The position numbers were made by a program, and so were the translations under genes. Positions 36,779 to 48,009 of a DNA stretch of 64,000 bases are shown in pieces; positions within the stretch are counted from its first letter, which is position 1; each line of letters begins with the position of its first letter. This stretch comes from Climacteris rufus (Eukaryota > Chordata > Aves > Passeriformes > Climacteridae), in assembly GCA_013398175.1 (NCBI GenBank), contig VZRZ01004227.1:1401302-1465301 (forward strand), written 5' to 3'. Under the pieces are notes generated by a model. It had not been told where the DNA came from. It saw only the letters and a list, made by a program, of their open reading frames with translations, and did not search any database.

Positions 36779-37107
36779 CTTTCCAGTACCTAAAGGGGCT
36801 GCAAGAAGGCTGGAGAGGGACTTTTTACAAGGGCATGGAGTGACAGGAGAAGTGGGAATGGCTTTAAGCTGAAGGAGAGTAGATTTAGATTAGATATTAA
36901 AAAGAAATTCTTTCCTGAGAAGGTGGTGGGGCACTGACACACATTTCCCATAGAAGCTGTGGGTGCCCCATTACTGGAAGTATCCAAGGCCGGGTTGGAT
37001 GGGGCTTGGAGGAACCTGCTCTTGTGGAAGATGTCCCTGCCCTTGGCAAGGACTGGAACTAGATGAGCCTTAAGGTGCCTTTCAACCCAAACAGTTCTGT
37101 GAATCTA
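36779..37107 (+). mobile_element. CR1 LINE 3' fragment
   Basis: In order: TTCCAGTACCTAAAGGGGCT, GGCTGGAGAGGGACTTTTTA, TTTAGATTAGATATTAAAAA, GGTTGGATGGGGCTTGGAGG, TTCAACCCAAACAGTTCTGT. A sense-orientation CR1 tail, starting within 60 bases of the orphan CpG island. Confidence 0.94.
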
Positions 37108-40100
37108 TGAAAACTGCACTGAGGGCAGATGATGGCCCTGGGGAATGGCAAGGCTGGGGTTGAGCCCTGCATGGGACAGGCAGCACCATGGCTCCTCATC
37201 TTGGTTAGGAGGAATTTATGATGTTCCCTGCTTTGATAATTTGGGGACATAATTACACATACTGGAGGGGGAGCTAGGCATCCCCCAGTGCTGCTGAGCT
37301 GCACTGAACTGCAACAGAGCTCAGCTTCATGGGCACTTGGGGAGTGGGGTCAAAGCCAGCATATGGGCTGGGAGCCTTGGGCCAGTGATGAGAGAGTGGC
37401 TGGAAAGGATGAGGGAAATGGCTGGATGATGAGGTGGGGCTGGGTCAGGGACAGGTGTTTCAGTCCAGGCCTTTCTTTTGGTTTATGTCTGATGGTGAAA
37501 CAAAATCCTCTGTGGAGGATCTGAGCCTGTCAGTCCTCTTGCTCAGATCGGGGCTAAGAGCACCCTAAAAGGGGCTGCAGCACCCATGGAAGGCCAGGCT
37601 TGAGAACAGAGGCCTGGCAGTCAGAGGTGCTGGGCAGTGATCCTGTGTCAGCCTCCCCACTCCCCTTGGCTCCTGGCACAGGTACAAACCTCCCCCAGGT
37701 TTCAGTGTTTCAGGTGTTCGCTCCCCCACCCCAAGAGTTCAGGGTTCTGACTTTCAGTCTGGGATGAGTCAAACTCTCAGAACAAAATGTAAATGAAACT
37801 GCTGCCTGTGGCTGGGTTTCCACTTGTACCAGCTCGTGGGAGCATCCTCAGGGTGGACAGGGCTGCTCTGAGTGCCCTGTCCTACAGGGGAGACACAGTC
37901 ACAGCCCCACAAGTCTCCCTGAGAAAGGCAGAGGTACAAAATGAGGAGAAGGAGACAGGGATGTTTTGTCAGCAAAACCCCTGCTCCTGCTGCTTTCCTT
38001 CTGAGTGCTGCAGATGCTTATTCCAGCTGGATTTAGCCTACAGCCGAGTCTGGAAGATGTTTCAGTTGCTGCTGCAGACTCCTGGTCCTTTCCAGCCATT
38101 CAGCAATGAGCCAATTCCTTCCCCATCAGAACAGCCCTTCAGGTCCACACAGCCCCTGCCCACAAACCTTTCCCCTGATTCCCTCATTTCCAGAAAGCTC
38201 CTTTCATTGATACATTACAGAAACTAAAGGGCAAAATGAGTTTGTAAATGCATGACAAGTTCACTGCTGCCAGCCCCCAGCATTGCAGCTCTCCAGCAGC
38301 CAGCAAACACCACCCTCAGACTGGAAAATCAGCTGAGATGTGATTTCTGTGAGGGCCTCAGTGTGTTTTCTCTGGCTATGAGGTAGTACTGCCCTCAGCT
38401 CAGGCACCCCTTCCTTAATGTAAGGTAATTCTGTTTGCTCAAGCAGCTGTTGTCCACTTAATTGCCAGGAGGTGGGAATCCTTAGCTAAGCCACAGACTA
38501 TATGAAACTATAAAAAAAAGCCAGTGAGCAGTCTCACAAGCCAGTAATGGCATCTTATGTTCCCCTGTTAGGAAGCAGAGAGTTATACTGAGTTTCAAAT
38601 CTCAGGCCATGTTTTCCAACAGGCAGCTGTGAGCCAGGGGCAGCAGGGACATCTCCCTTGCTGTCAGGTGGGGCTGTTACTTCATCATCACTGACTATTT
38701 TCTAATGCTTGGGATGCAAAACACTGCAGATGCCTGTCAGGTGGACTGGTGGGATGCAGGGAGGAGCTGTGGTTGCTGGTGGAGTCGGGTAGGCACAGCC
38801 ACTCTTGTCACACTCTTGTCTCTGGCTGTGCCAGTGCCATGCCATGCCCTTGCCACTCCCAGCCTGCACTCCTGGAGCTCAGCTATTTATACTCCTTCTT
38901 CCTTCTGGTGTATTTGCATGAGCCAGTTTTGGAGCTGTTTTCCAGCACACACAGAGGACTGGGGAGATGCTTGCAGGCTTCAGATCAGAGCAGTGACCTA
39001 AGTCCTCACAGCATGGCACACATCTGGCTCTTGCCCTGCCAATAAATGTCCCTTGTGGCTCACTGTGCCTCTGCATCCTCGCCACTCAGAAAGCCTAAAA
39101 AATCAGCCATGGGTCCTTTTGCTACTGGAGAAGAGCTGGTGCCAAGCAGGTGATGCTCATGGCACAGGGATGTGTGTCCCCAACCTGCCTCTGGCCACAG
39201 AGTGATGCTGCCTGGCCCTGTGCTGCTCTGTGTGGTGGATTTAAAACCCTGAATGGAACCAGCTCCCCATGGCTCTCCAGAACAGCCCTTCAGGAGGGCT
39301 GGACCACCCCAGGTCTGTGTGCTGGTCTCTCTGGGTGCTGAGGATTCCTGTGCCCCCCAGCACAGCACCTCGCTCAAGCTGGCTTTGGGAATGCAGGGCA
39401 CAAGGGCTGGCATCCCTGCTGCTGTGCTTTATCCCCCAAACTTACTCATTTTAAAGCTGGAGCTGCAAAAATTACTGATTTTCCCCTTTTAGTAATGCTT
39501 TATTTATCCTGCTTTCTTATTAAGGGCAGGAATTCATCCCCCGCCTGCTGGTCCCTCTGTGGAGTGTCAGTGTTATTTGTGGTATCCCATACAACAAACA
39601 CCTATTTATAGCTGTGCATTCTTGGAAGAGGTTTTGGTACCTTGTTTTCTGCAGGGAATTTTCTCTCCTGCAGGGTGCTGCACTCCAGCCTGCACAGGGA
39701 GATGCTTGGATGGAGGCAGAGCACGTGGCAGGTCCATTCCCGCATGGATGGCTGCTGTCCTCAGCATCTCTCTCCTGAGAATCATTTTCCCAGGAGTTAT
39801 GGCTGCAGATGTGTTATTTTGCTTTTTTGACCTGCTTTTTTTTTTTTTTTTTTCCCCAGGAAAACCTCCATTTCGTTGATCCGACCATTTGGAGCTCATT
39901 GCAGGGCTGCTAATGACCAGGTAGCAGCAGTATTTTAACCTCTGCATTTTCTCTTTGTGCTCAGTGTCAGCATTATAAAGTACCACTTAAAATATAAGCA
40001 CAGGCAGTCAATTATTTTAATCTTTATTACATGTGAGTGTACAGCAGCTACTCCTGAGGAAAAACACTGCATCTGATGCTCAGCAGAGTGGGTTTAGCTG

Positions 40101-42885
40101 AGAAACGCCATCCCAACGCTTTGTGAAATGCCAAAATCCCACCACTTTGGGAAACTCCATCCCACCACCTTGGGAAACTCCATCCCACCACTGCACACAC
40201 CCACAGAGCTCAGACTCCCCCAGGGCTCAATTCTCAGGGTGCTCACAGCACAAACAACACCCTCAGCACCCAACTCCTGATTTTGGAAGGGAGCTACATT
40301 CCTCCTACCTCCTAATTCCCCTGTAAACTCTTTGCTGTTTGCATGATTTACACCCCATGGCTGACAAGGGCTGGGATCTGTGCCCACAGCACCCTCTCAA
40401 GGATGAGGGACAGACATGGACAAAGCTGCAGGCTCAGCCTATGCCCCAAATCTTGGCTGAGTGCTGAGCACCTCCCCCAGAGGGCTCCAGGGTGGATCTC
40501 CACCTTATCAGGCCATCACAGGAGAAGAAAGAGCTGCCTGCAACCACTACCAGTCCCAACTCATCCCCAAGCTAAATCTCCATGAGAAAAGGTACCTGTT
40601 AAACGCTTGTGGTGGTTTTGCACAAAAAAACGTGCCTGGTTAGACCCTCCACAAATCTATTTTTAACTTGTGCATTAAATGAACAGGGAATGAGTTTGTC
40701 AAATGGAGTTTGGGATGGGCAAGAAGGCAGAGGCAGTGCTTGTGCAACCCTCTGGATCAGCCAGGGTCGGCGTTGGCTGCAGTGGGATTTTTCCCTTGTT
40801 TTGTGAGTTAGTCATAGGTTTGTTTATTTTTTCAGAGATTTTTTTCTTATTCATCTGTTGCAATCACAGCAGACACATCATTTCACAGCCCTACATGGAA
40901 ATCCAAGACCAAGGAACTATTTTTAGTAGAGAAAATGTCTCCCCTAAATGTATTAACTTTGGAAGAGTAAATATTAAATATGCTCTCATCACATTAGAGG
41001 TGTTTATGCAGAAGTACAGCACCAGCAGTTTTAATGGTTAGGGGAAATTATGTTATACCACCAGCACTTAATCAAACACAATAAAACAAGGTCTTACTGC
41101 AATTCTTTCAGGATAAGCTGAAGGAAAATTAATTCCTTTCCACATCCCTTGCTGATGATTTACTGACATCGGGGCCTATTTGCCCCATTAGTATTTATGG
41201 TGGCACTCGCAATCTTTATGCAAAACATATAGGGACAAGCCTAACATTTATTTTGCAATTAAATTGAAATGATTCTTTGGCTACTTGCTCCAAACCGAGG
41301 CATTCAGCACCATCTGTGATGAGGATACTATAGGCAAACCCTGAGTGAGCAACATAGGGAAACCTTATGTGCTCTAAGTGCCTATAAATACATATTTTTA
41401 ATAAGAATATTTTTAATAAGAATATTTTTGTAGCTTTATTGGGGAATCATTTCTCAGGCTGGGCTGTAGGACGATGGTGGAGCCCCAGTGCCCCAGGTCT
41501 GCTGTCCCTGCTCTGCTGAGTGCTTGGCAAAGCAGCAGTGCCCCTCGTGGCTGCTGGCCCGGGCCCTGGTGCCAGTGGCTCTCCCTGGTGATGGTGATGG
41601 GCAGTGGGGATGCTGCCCGGGTTCAGTGCCCAGGCTTTGGGTCCTGGCCTTGTAGATCTCCCTCCTGCACCTCGCTCCTTCAAAAGCCAGTTGGGGGGTT
41701 AGAAGGTGTCTGTATAAACAGAAAGATGTCAGAAATAGCTGCTGAGCTGTTCTTGGTGAGTTGGGTTTGTTGCCAGCTCGGTTACTTTATCTCCTGTGAA
41801 ATGGGCTCTCTGGGAGAGGATGGGACACACAGAGGTGTTGTAGTCTTTTTTTTTTAGCTGCCCCAAATTCTCTCTTCCTTTACTTGCAGGCATGTCTGTT
41901 CCATTCCCCATGCCCATTTCCACAATACATCCAGCTAGACCATCCCAGCCATCTCTAGTCTAATGCAGGTGCCAGAAGGCAGGGATGCATCTTCCCAGGG
42001 ATTTGGCTAGCTCTCTCTTCCAAGAGCCTTAAATATTTTGGAGACAAAATCCTTGCCAGTTTGTAAAGATGATGCCTCATGTTCCCCAGCATCAGACCTC
42101 TGAAATCCATCTGGGCTGGGTGTCATCCCCTTGAACATTTTGGGGGCTGGGAAGGGGGCTGCTGTTTGGGGTTAAACCATGACAGGCAGGCTGGCCTCGC
42201 TCCCTGCTTTATGGGATTAAACTCTTGAGAATCTCCCTGCCTAGAACAAGTGAAAAAACTTACAACAGAAGACAACTCTTGAGCTGGCTTTGGACAGATG
42301 GGTTAATGAACATTGCCGTGGGCATCACACCTGCACTGTGGGGCTCTGGGGACCTGCCAGGAGTTTGTGTTCATCACTGGGGTGCCTTGAGAGCTGTGAG
42401 CATGAACAGCCCAGTAACAAAATCCTTAGTCTGCAATAAATCAACCCTTTGCCTTTTCATTTAAGAGCTAAATGTAAGGCCATGGTAGTTGCTCCCACCC
42501 CCCAGAAGACCCATCCTGGATTGATGGGTTTTGTGCTGTCTTCATGGTGCACCACGACTTCCCTGATTAATCATTTCACTAGCAAATTGAACAAAGTATG
42601 TCCATTAAATAGCTCATTTTCCTTCAGCAGCTTGGGCACTTGGGCAATTTTACAGAAGAAAAATGTGCCGGTAAATGCCAAAATACGTAGAAGAGCCATT
42701 CCTTGATGACTTGAGTTTGCTGAAACAAGGCAGCACCCTTGCCTGTGGCCTCCAAGCCAGCCAAGCATGCACAGGAAGATGTTGATCCCATTCACGTTTT
42801 TAAAGCTGTGTGAGCCCTGTGCTCCCACCACGCTCCACAGGTGGAGGGTCAGGCCCTCAACCACAGCCCACACGAGCAGAGTTAC
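37108..42885. other. Intergenic, mostly featureless
   Basis: No gene or RNA recognised. Contents seen: an AP-1-like site at 37765, a 23-bp tandem repeat at 40112-40192, and an AT-rich stretch at about 41000-41440 with conserved-element character (TATTTATGGTGGCACTCGC, then TTTTGCAATTAAATTGAAAT). Open frames are short and overlap on both strands. Confidence 0.6.
40112..40192 (+). repeat. 23-bp tandem repeat, about 2.4 good copies plus a decayed one
   Basis: Units CCCACCACYTTGGGAAACTC plus CAT at 40138-40160 and 40161-40183, a partial third to 40192 and a diverged copy just before. Confidence 0.85.
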
Positions 42886-42958
42886 AGACTGGTTTGGGTT
42901 GGAAGGCACCTTGGAGATCATTTAGTTCCAACCCCCTTCCATGGGTAGGGATGCTGCT
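42886..42958 (-). mobile_element. CR1 LINE 3' end remnant (antisense)
   Basis: GACTGGTTTGGGTTGGAAGG, CACCTTGGAGATCATTTAGT and TCCAACCCCCTTCCATGGG match the reversed CR1 3' end. Confidence 0.9.
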
Positions 42959-43517
42959 CACTAGTTCAGCTGCTGGTTAATCAGCAGGATAACAAGGAGT
43001 GTCTTACAAACAGGAACACATTGCTGGAGTATTTTGGATTTCACAGCTTGCTTTTGCTCCCATGAATACCAAATCTGGCAGTGTGTTTCCCTGCCTGTCA
43101 CACCAGCTCCTGGTGCAAGAAGCTGTTCCTCTGAGCATCCTGTCTCACAGCAGGACTTCCTCTGTGGGCTTTGCTCCAAGTCTGCAAAACAAGACTTAAA
43201 TCTCCACGAGAAAGGTGGTTACCTTGAATTATAGAAACTTTCAGACATGGGGGACTTTGTGAACATCCTCTTGCTTGGGCTTGCCCTTCCAGCTGTGACA
43301 GATGTCTCCAGCTGTGCTTCCCAAGGGCTGGCTGAGATTTGGCAATGGAAATGGAAATGGAAATGCAATGGAAGTTCAAGAATTTGCTACTCACAGAGTG
43401 GCTGCATCAGCAGGGCTGAACCAAGCCCTGCATCCCCACAGAGCTGCATCCCTGGGATGAGTCTGCTCTGTGTGACTGTGCTCACTACACCGACACGAGG
43501 TACACAGAAAACACTGC

Positions 43518-43523
43518 TTTATT
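43518..43523 (-). terminator. JADE2: Likely main polyadenylation signal of JADE2
   Basis: AATAAA on the minus strand. Downstream in transcript direction (about 43500-43455) is a GT-rich element reading CTCGTGTCGGTGTAGTGAG, as expected beyond a cleavage site. Position gives a 3' UTR of about 3.6 kb, in line with the long 3' UTR of mammalian JADE2. Not verified with transcripts. Confidence 0.65.
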
Positions 43524-44749
43524 GACTGCATTTGCCAACACATTGAGGAATGCAAAGGGTTTTTTTCATAAGCAATGGGCCATGGTCCCAATGTGTATTA
43601 AAGCATACACTGTATCTAAACAGGATGAAAATAATGGCAGACAGAGCTATTCCAAGGCAACACAAATAGCATGCATAATACAGTCTCACACAGAACGAGT
43701 TTGATAACATTATATTGCTTTAAGGATTAACTAACATGGAAAATGTACAAAAAGGAGAAATAGGTTTTTGCATTAATGAAAAATACATTTTTTCTCTACA
43801 AAGGAATTTCTAATACAAGAAAATAAATATTGCAACATAAGCCAAAAATAATTTAAAATTGCTCTTTTCAATATATTTTCAATATTTCTCTTTTGTATTA
43901 ACAAATGGCACATCACGTTCTTTGAAACAAAGAAAACAGAAGGGTTTATCCTCCTGCGACATTCATATCGTTTCCTGTAACTGATGTGAAGTGGGTTGTT
44001 TTCAATATGGAATGGTGCAAACTGCGGGGGAGCTCCTTACAGAACAACCAAACCTCACTCTCTGCCCTGTAGCAGCATCTTCCTGCATCCTGCATCCTCC
44101 TGGCTCCGTTCTGCATCCCACCAAAGGGCAAGCTCCACGGGACAGCAGGCATCCTAACCCCATAAAATAGGTGCGAGGAAAAAAAAAAAAAAGGGAAAAA
44201 AAAAGAAAAAATCAAAAGATGGGTGTGGGGAAAATGGGAGTGTGGAATGGGAGCTGTCCTGGGGAAACTCCACCACTGGGGCTGGGGCTGGTGTGGGGCT
44301 GTGCTCCACCACGGAATGATGCTTTCAGCATCCTCATCTCAACAGCGCCTGCTTCTCCAAGGAAACGGGTGCTCTTACAGTGCAAATGTCGATTCCTGCA
44401 GTTTATACATCTTAAAAGACAACATTTCTCTACTAAAATAAACCTTTTTTTTCTCTTTCTATTCATTTCAAAATACATTTACATTAACATCAAAAATATT
44501 TTCCTTGTGCATTTTCTCTCCAGAACACCAGCCTCCCCCACTCCAAGGACACACCAGGCAGGGGATGCTCCGGCGTGGCTGCAGCCACCCTGCCATGGTC
44601 CAGCCCTTGCTCAGCCCCACAGCTCACCAGAGCCCCTTTCCTGCTCTCTATTCCCACCAGCCCCTGTGCCTCACAAGCTCCCTTAGCCTTCCCCCCATCT
44701 CCTGATGGCAAAACGTGATGCCTGATGTTCTGGGAGTGTTTCAAACTGG

Positions 44750-44755
44750 TTTATT
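44750..44755 (-). terminator. Alternative polyadenylation signal in the JADE2 3' UTR
   Basis: AATAAA on the minus strand, about 2.4 kb after the stop codon. May give a shorter transcript. Confidence 0.4.
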
Positions 44756-45747
44756 GCCCCAGTGCTGGTGGTGCCAGGTTGGTTGTTCTTTAAAGTCTCC
44801 CCCTTTTTGCTTTCCTGTACTGAGAAGACAAGTAGTGCAGAAGCTGATGAATGGAGCTGTGTACAGTGAAATTTGTGGATTGCTTTTTTTTTAACCATAA
44901 TTGAGTGAAGCACACGGAAGCAAGATTCATTAAAAGGCAGCATATTGATTATTGTTATGACTCGTATACTAGGATACTGGAGCTAAAGCTAGCAAGCCTG
45001 ATAAGATAAACTAAGTCCTATTTACTGTATTTAACATTATCTGAACATACTGAGCCTTAATTAATGAGCAGATTTTCATTTCCAACCTCAATGGATTATG
45101 CTAATTTATAACAAAGGTGGTTCCCATTTTGTTGATTTTTTGCAGGTTTTTTTTTTGTTTTCTTTTTTTTTCTGCTAATAACTTGTGTCACATTTCCCCC
45201 ATGTGAGGAAGATTCCTCCTCAGGCACGGTCAGTCTCAGCCCAGTGAGTGTTTGGCTTAGGCAGGGCTGGGCATCCCACCCGAAGCCGCCGCCGCTCGCC
45301 GTGCCTGGGATCAGCTAGGCTGTCATCGCTGATCTTTGCTGCAATTTTACCAATAATAAGGACTTTGGAAGGCTGATAAAGATGATCTACTCTAAAACAT
45401 CAATCGAAATAGTCTCAGAGTTTCAAAAAGAAAGCTCACAGTGAAATGAGCAAAAAGCATCGGAAACCAAAACGGCAGGATGCGGTCTCGGAGCAGCAGC
45501 ATCCCTCGGAGCAAGCTTGGAACCTAACGCCGCAGCAGTGTGGTATGAGTGTGTCTTTAGTCCTTGGTTGCTAAATAACTTCCAATTTTTTTTCATAATG
45601 ACAAGTTTCCGGTTTCTGGCTGTGCTGCTTGACTGTCAAAATATTTCTTTGGCATCCACAAAATTCTTTGACTGATTGGTTTGACAATTGCAAGGTTTTT
45701 TTGTTTAGTGATGGGTTTAACCGGTTGCAGAAGTGTCCCAGGTTTGG

Positions 45748-45808
45748 GTTGGTTTTGTTTTTTTTTTTTTTAGTTTTTTTTTTAAACATTTTTTTATTTT
45801 TAAAAAAC
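45748..45808 (-). repeat. A-rich low-complexity tract in the JADE2 transcript
   Basis: Plus-strand T runs and AAC/TTG-type triplets; in the mRNA this reads as long A runs broken by single bases. Likely to cause internal oligo-dT priming. Confidence 0.8.
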
Positions 45809-47137
45809 AACAACAACAAAAGTTTCAGTGAATTCCTTTTTTTTTTTTGTTCCCTGAGCTCACACTGGGGTCACTCCAATAAAACACGTAGCATGACTTA
45901 ACTGTGACCTTTGAAGCCAAAACCGAAGTAATGGTGCAATTAAGTGCAAACATGGAAATTCGCCTGACTTATAGGTAACATGGGCTTTTAAACAACATTT
46001 AAGGCTTATTGGGGACATTTTATGCATTAAATTATTGTAATATTTATAATGTCAGCTTCTGTGAATCACCCCTCCACAACGAGTCAACAGCTTGTAATCA
46101 GGATTTAGGGTAAAAAAATAAAAACAAAACAAAGGATGGAGAGGAATAAATTCACCATTTCCATTATAGCATTTAGTAGGAAAACACAATGGTGGTGGCA
46201 AGGATTGCCATTTCCCTTGGTGAGGGCACATTTGGCCTTGGGGACATCGTTTTGGTGTGCAAAGGGGATTTCAAATGCGATGCCCCGGCCTGGTGGGACC
46301 ACGGCAGCATGGGCAGAAATAAATCTCTGAACCTCCCGGGTTACACCAACTCTGACTCCCCACGGGGGTTTTAAAGGATGCTTTTCTTCTCCATCCTGCC
46401 CCACATTGCCATTTTCCAGCTTGCTGATCCATTCACCTGAGTAAATCACTTCAGTGTTTCTAACAACCTCAGTGGAGGCACGGATGGGGAGAACTCTTGC
46501 ATCCTAGCCCCTGGATGGATCCCAACCAGATGGAAAGGTGAGGTGAAAAATAATGACCAAGGGTTTTTTTTTTCCTAAAAATAGAAATGTAACATTGCTC
46601 TCTTCCACCCCAAGCGTTTTCCTCCAACAAGCTTTTTGTGCTTTAGTCATTATTTACTTTAGAATCGCTTATTTTGCTTCCTTGTCTCCGCACACAGAGG
46701 TGGGAATTTCCCCTCCCACAGCTGGCCACTGCCGGACCCTCTACTCGCTCCCTGCTCTGAGGGCAACCGTCCTGGGCAGGAATCTGCCCCTCATTAAATA
46801 ATGCCCATTAATTGAACTGTCATCCCTGCAGAAAGCACGGGGACCGGCACCCTCCACCCTCTCGGCACCCTCGGCGTCGGTCCCGTCGGGTGCCGGCTCG
46901 TGTTCCCGGGAAGTTGGGTCTGGCAGGGAGCCGGGGAGGGACCACTGCTGTCACAGTCATCGATGTCGGTGAAGCTGAAGCTGTATCTCAGGCGTATCGA
47001 GAAGAGAAAGACAACAGTGCCGAATTTCCAACTATATACACATATTAAAAACCCCCCTCGCCGTGATACCAGGCAGAAATTGGACATGGCAGTTGGAACT
47101 GGGTTGAGGCCTCACGGAGCCGGCGCGGTGGGAGGAG

Positions 47138-48009
47138 TTAGGATGCCAGGATGCTCATCCTGACGATGTCCTCGCCGGCCGCGTCCAGCTGGCCCCGCTG
47201 CGCCCGGCCGCCGCGGGACTCCCCGTCCGAGTCGCTCATCTCGGCGTCGGAGAAGTAGCCGTCCGTGTCGGCGTCGAAGCGACGCAAGGGAGCCGCGCCA
47301 GCGCCCTCGGCCTTGGGGGGCTGCGCCCGCCGCGCCCCCCGGCTCTCCTTTGGTAATTTGAACCGCACGATGGTTTTGGGGCTACCTACGGAGTCAGGCA
47401 CTTTGGCCGCGGGGCTGGGCTCCGGCTGAGCGCAGCGCGGCGTCTCCTCCTCCTCCTCCTCTTCCTCCTCCTCCTTGCTGACGCAGCCCAGTGTCCCGGC
47501 AGGGGGGTGAGGCTCGCTGGCTTTCTGGAGGGAGCCCTTCTTGGCCGCCTTTTTGGCCTCGCCCGTCCCTTTGCGGTCGGTGGGAAGCTTTGCCGCCCCT
47601 TTTTCCGACTTGCTCGGCCTGGAATCCAGAGCGAAGGGCTTGGCGGGATCATCCGACAAGCTGCTGGCATTGTTAGTCCAGGGCTCCGAGCCCTCCGGGT
47701 GGCCCCCACCCACAGCGGGGGGGCTGCTCCTCGGCAGCTTTTTCTTAGTGTTCGTTCTCGTTCTGCTTTTCACTTTCTTTGTGGCCTCACTCTGCCTGAA
47801 CGGGGACCTGAGGGAATGGTCCATCATGAAGCTCAGCAAGGTCTCCTCGTCCTGGAGGAGCTCCTCGGAGAGGCCGGGGGTGCTGTCCTCGTGGTGGGCG
47901 TTGTTGAGTGACCACTCGCTCATCGCCATGTTCTCCGCGGTGATCTGCACCGACTGCGCCAACCAGCTGTTGAAGAAGGTCCCGTCGATGGGGAAGGAGG
48001 TTGACAAGC
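47138..48009 (-). CDS. JADE2: JADE2 terminal coding exon
   Basis: The acceptor is TGTTTTCCCCAG|GCTTGT and the stop is TAA at 47140-47138; 289 residues. It starts GLSTSFPIDGTFFNSWLAQS, then a conserved acidic block SEELLQDEETLLSFMMDHSL and a basic stretch (KKVKSRTRTNTKKKLP). A long Ser/Pro/Lys-rich disordered part follows, with ten Glu in a row at 47473-47444, PKTIVRFKLPKES, and the end DADTDGYFSDAEMSDSD...VRMSILAS. The exon is GC-rich, so long frames on the opposite strand (up to 218 codons) are shadows. Confidence 0.95.

Larger units (their letters stand above)
43500..47137 (-). other. JADE2: JADE2 3' UTR
   Basis: Continues from the JADE2 TAA at 47140-47138. Largely AT-rich and free of CR1 tails, with complex non-repetitive words typical of conserved 3' UTRs. 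In transcript sense it has a U-rich tract at 44214-44178 and an A-rich tract at about 45808-45748. An alternative AATAAA is at 44755-44750. Extent is inferred from the polyadenylation signal. Confidence 0.65.
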
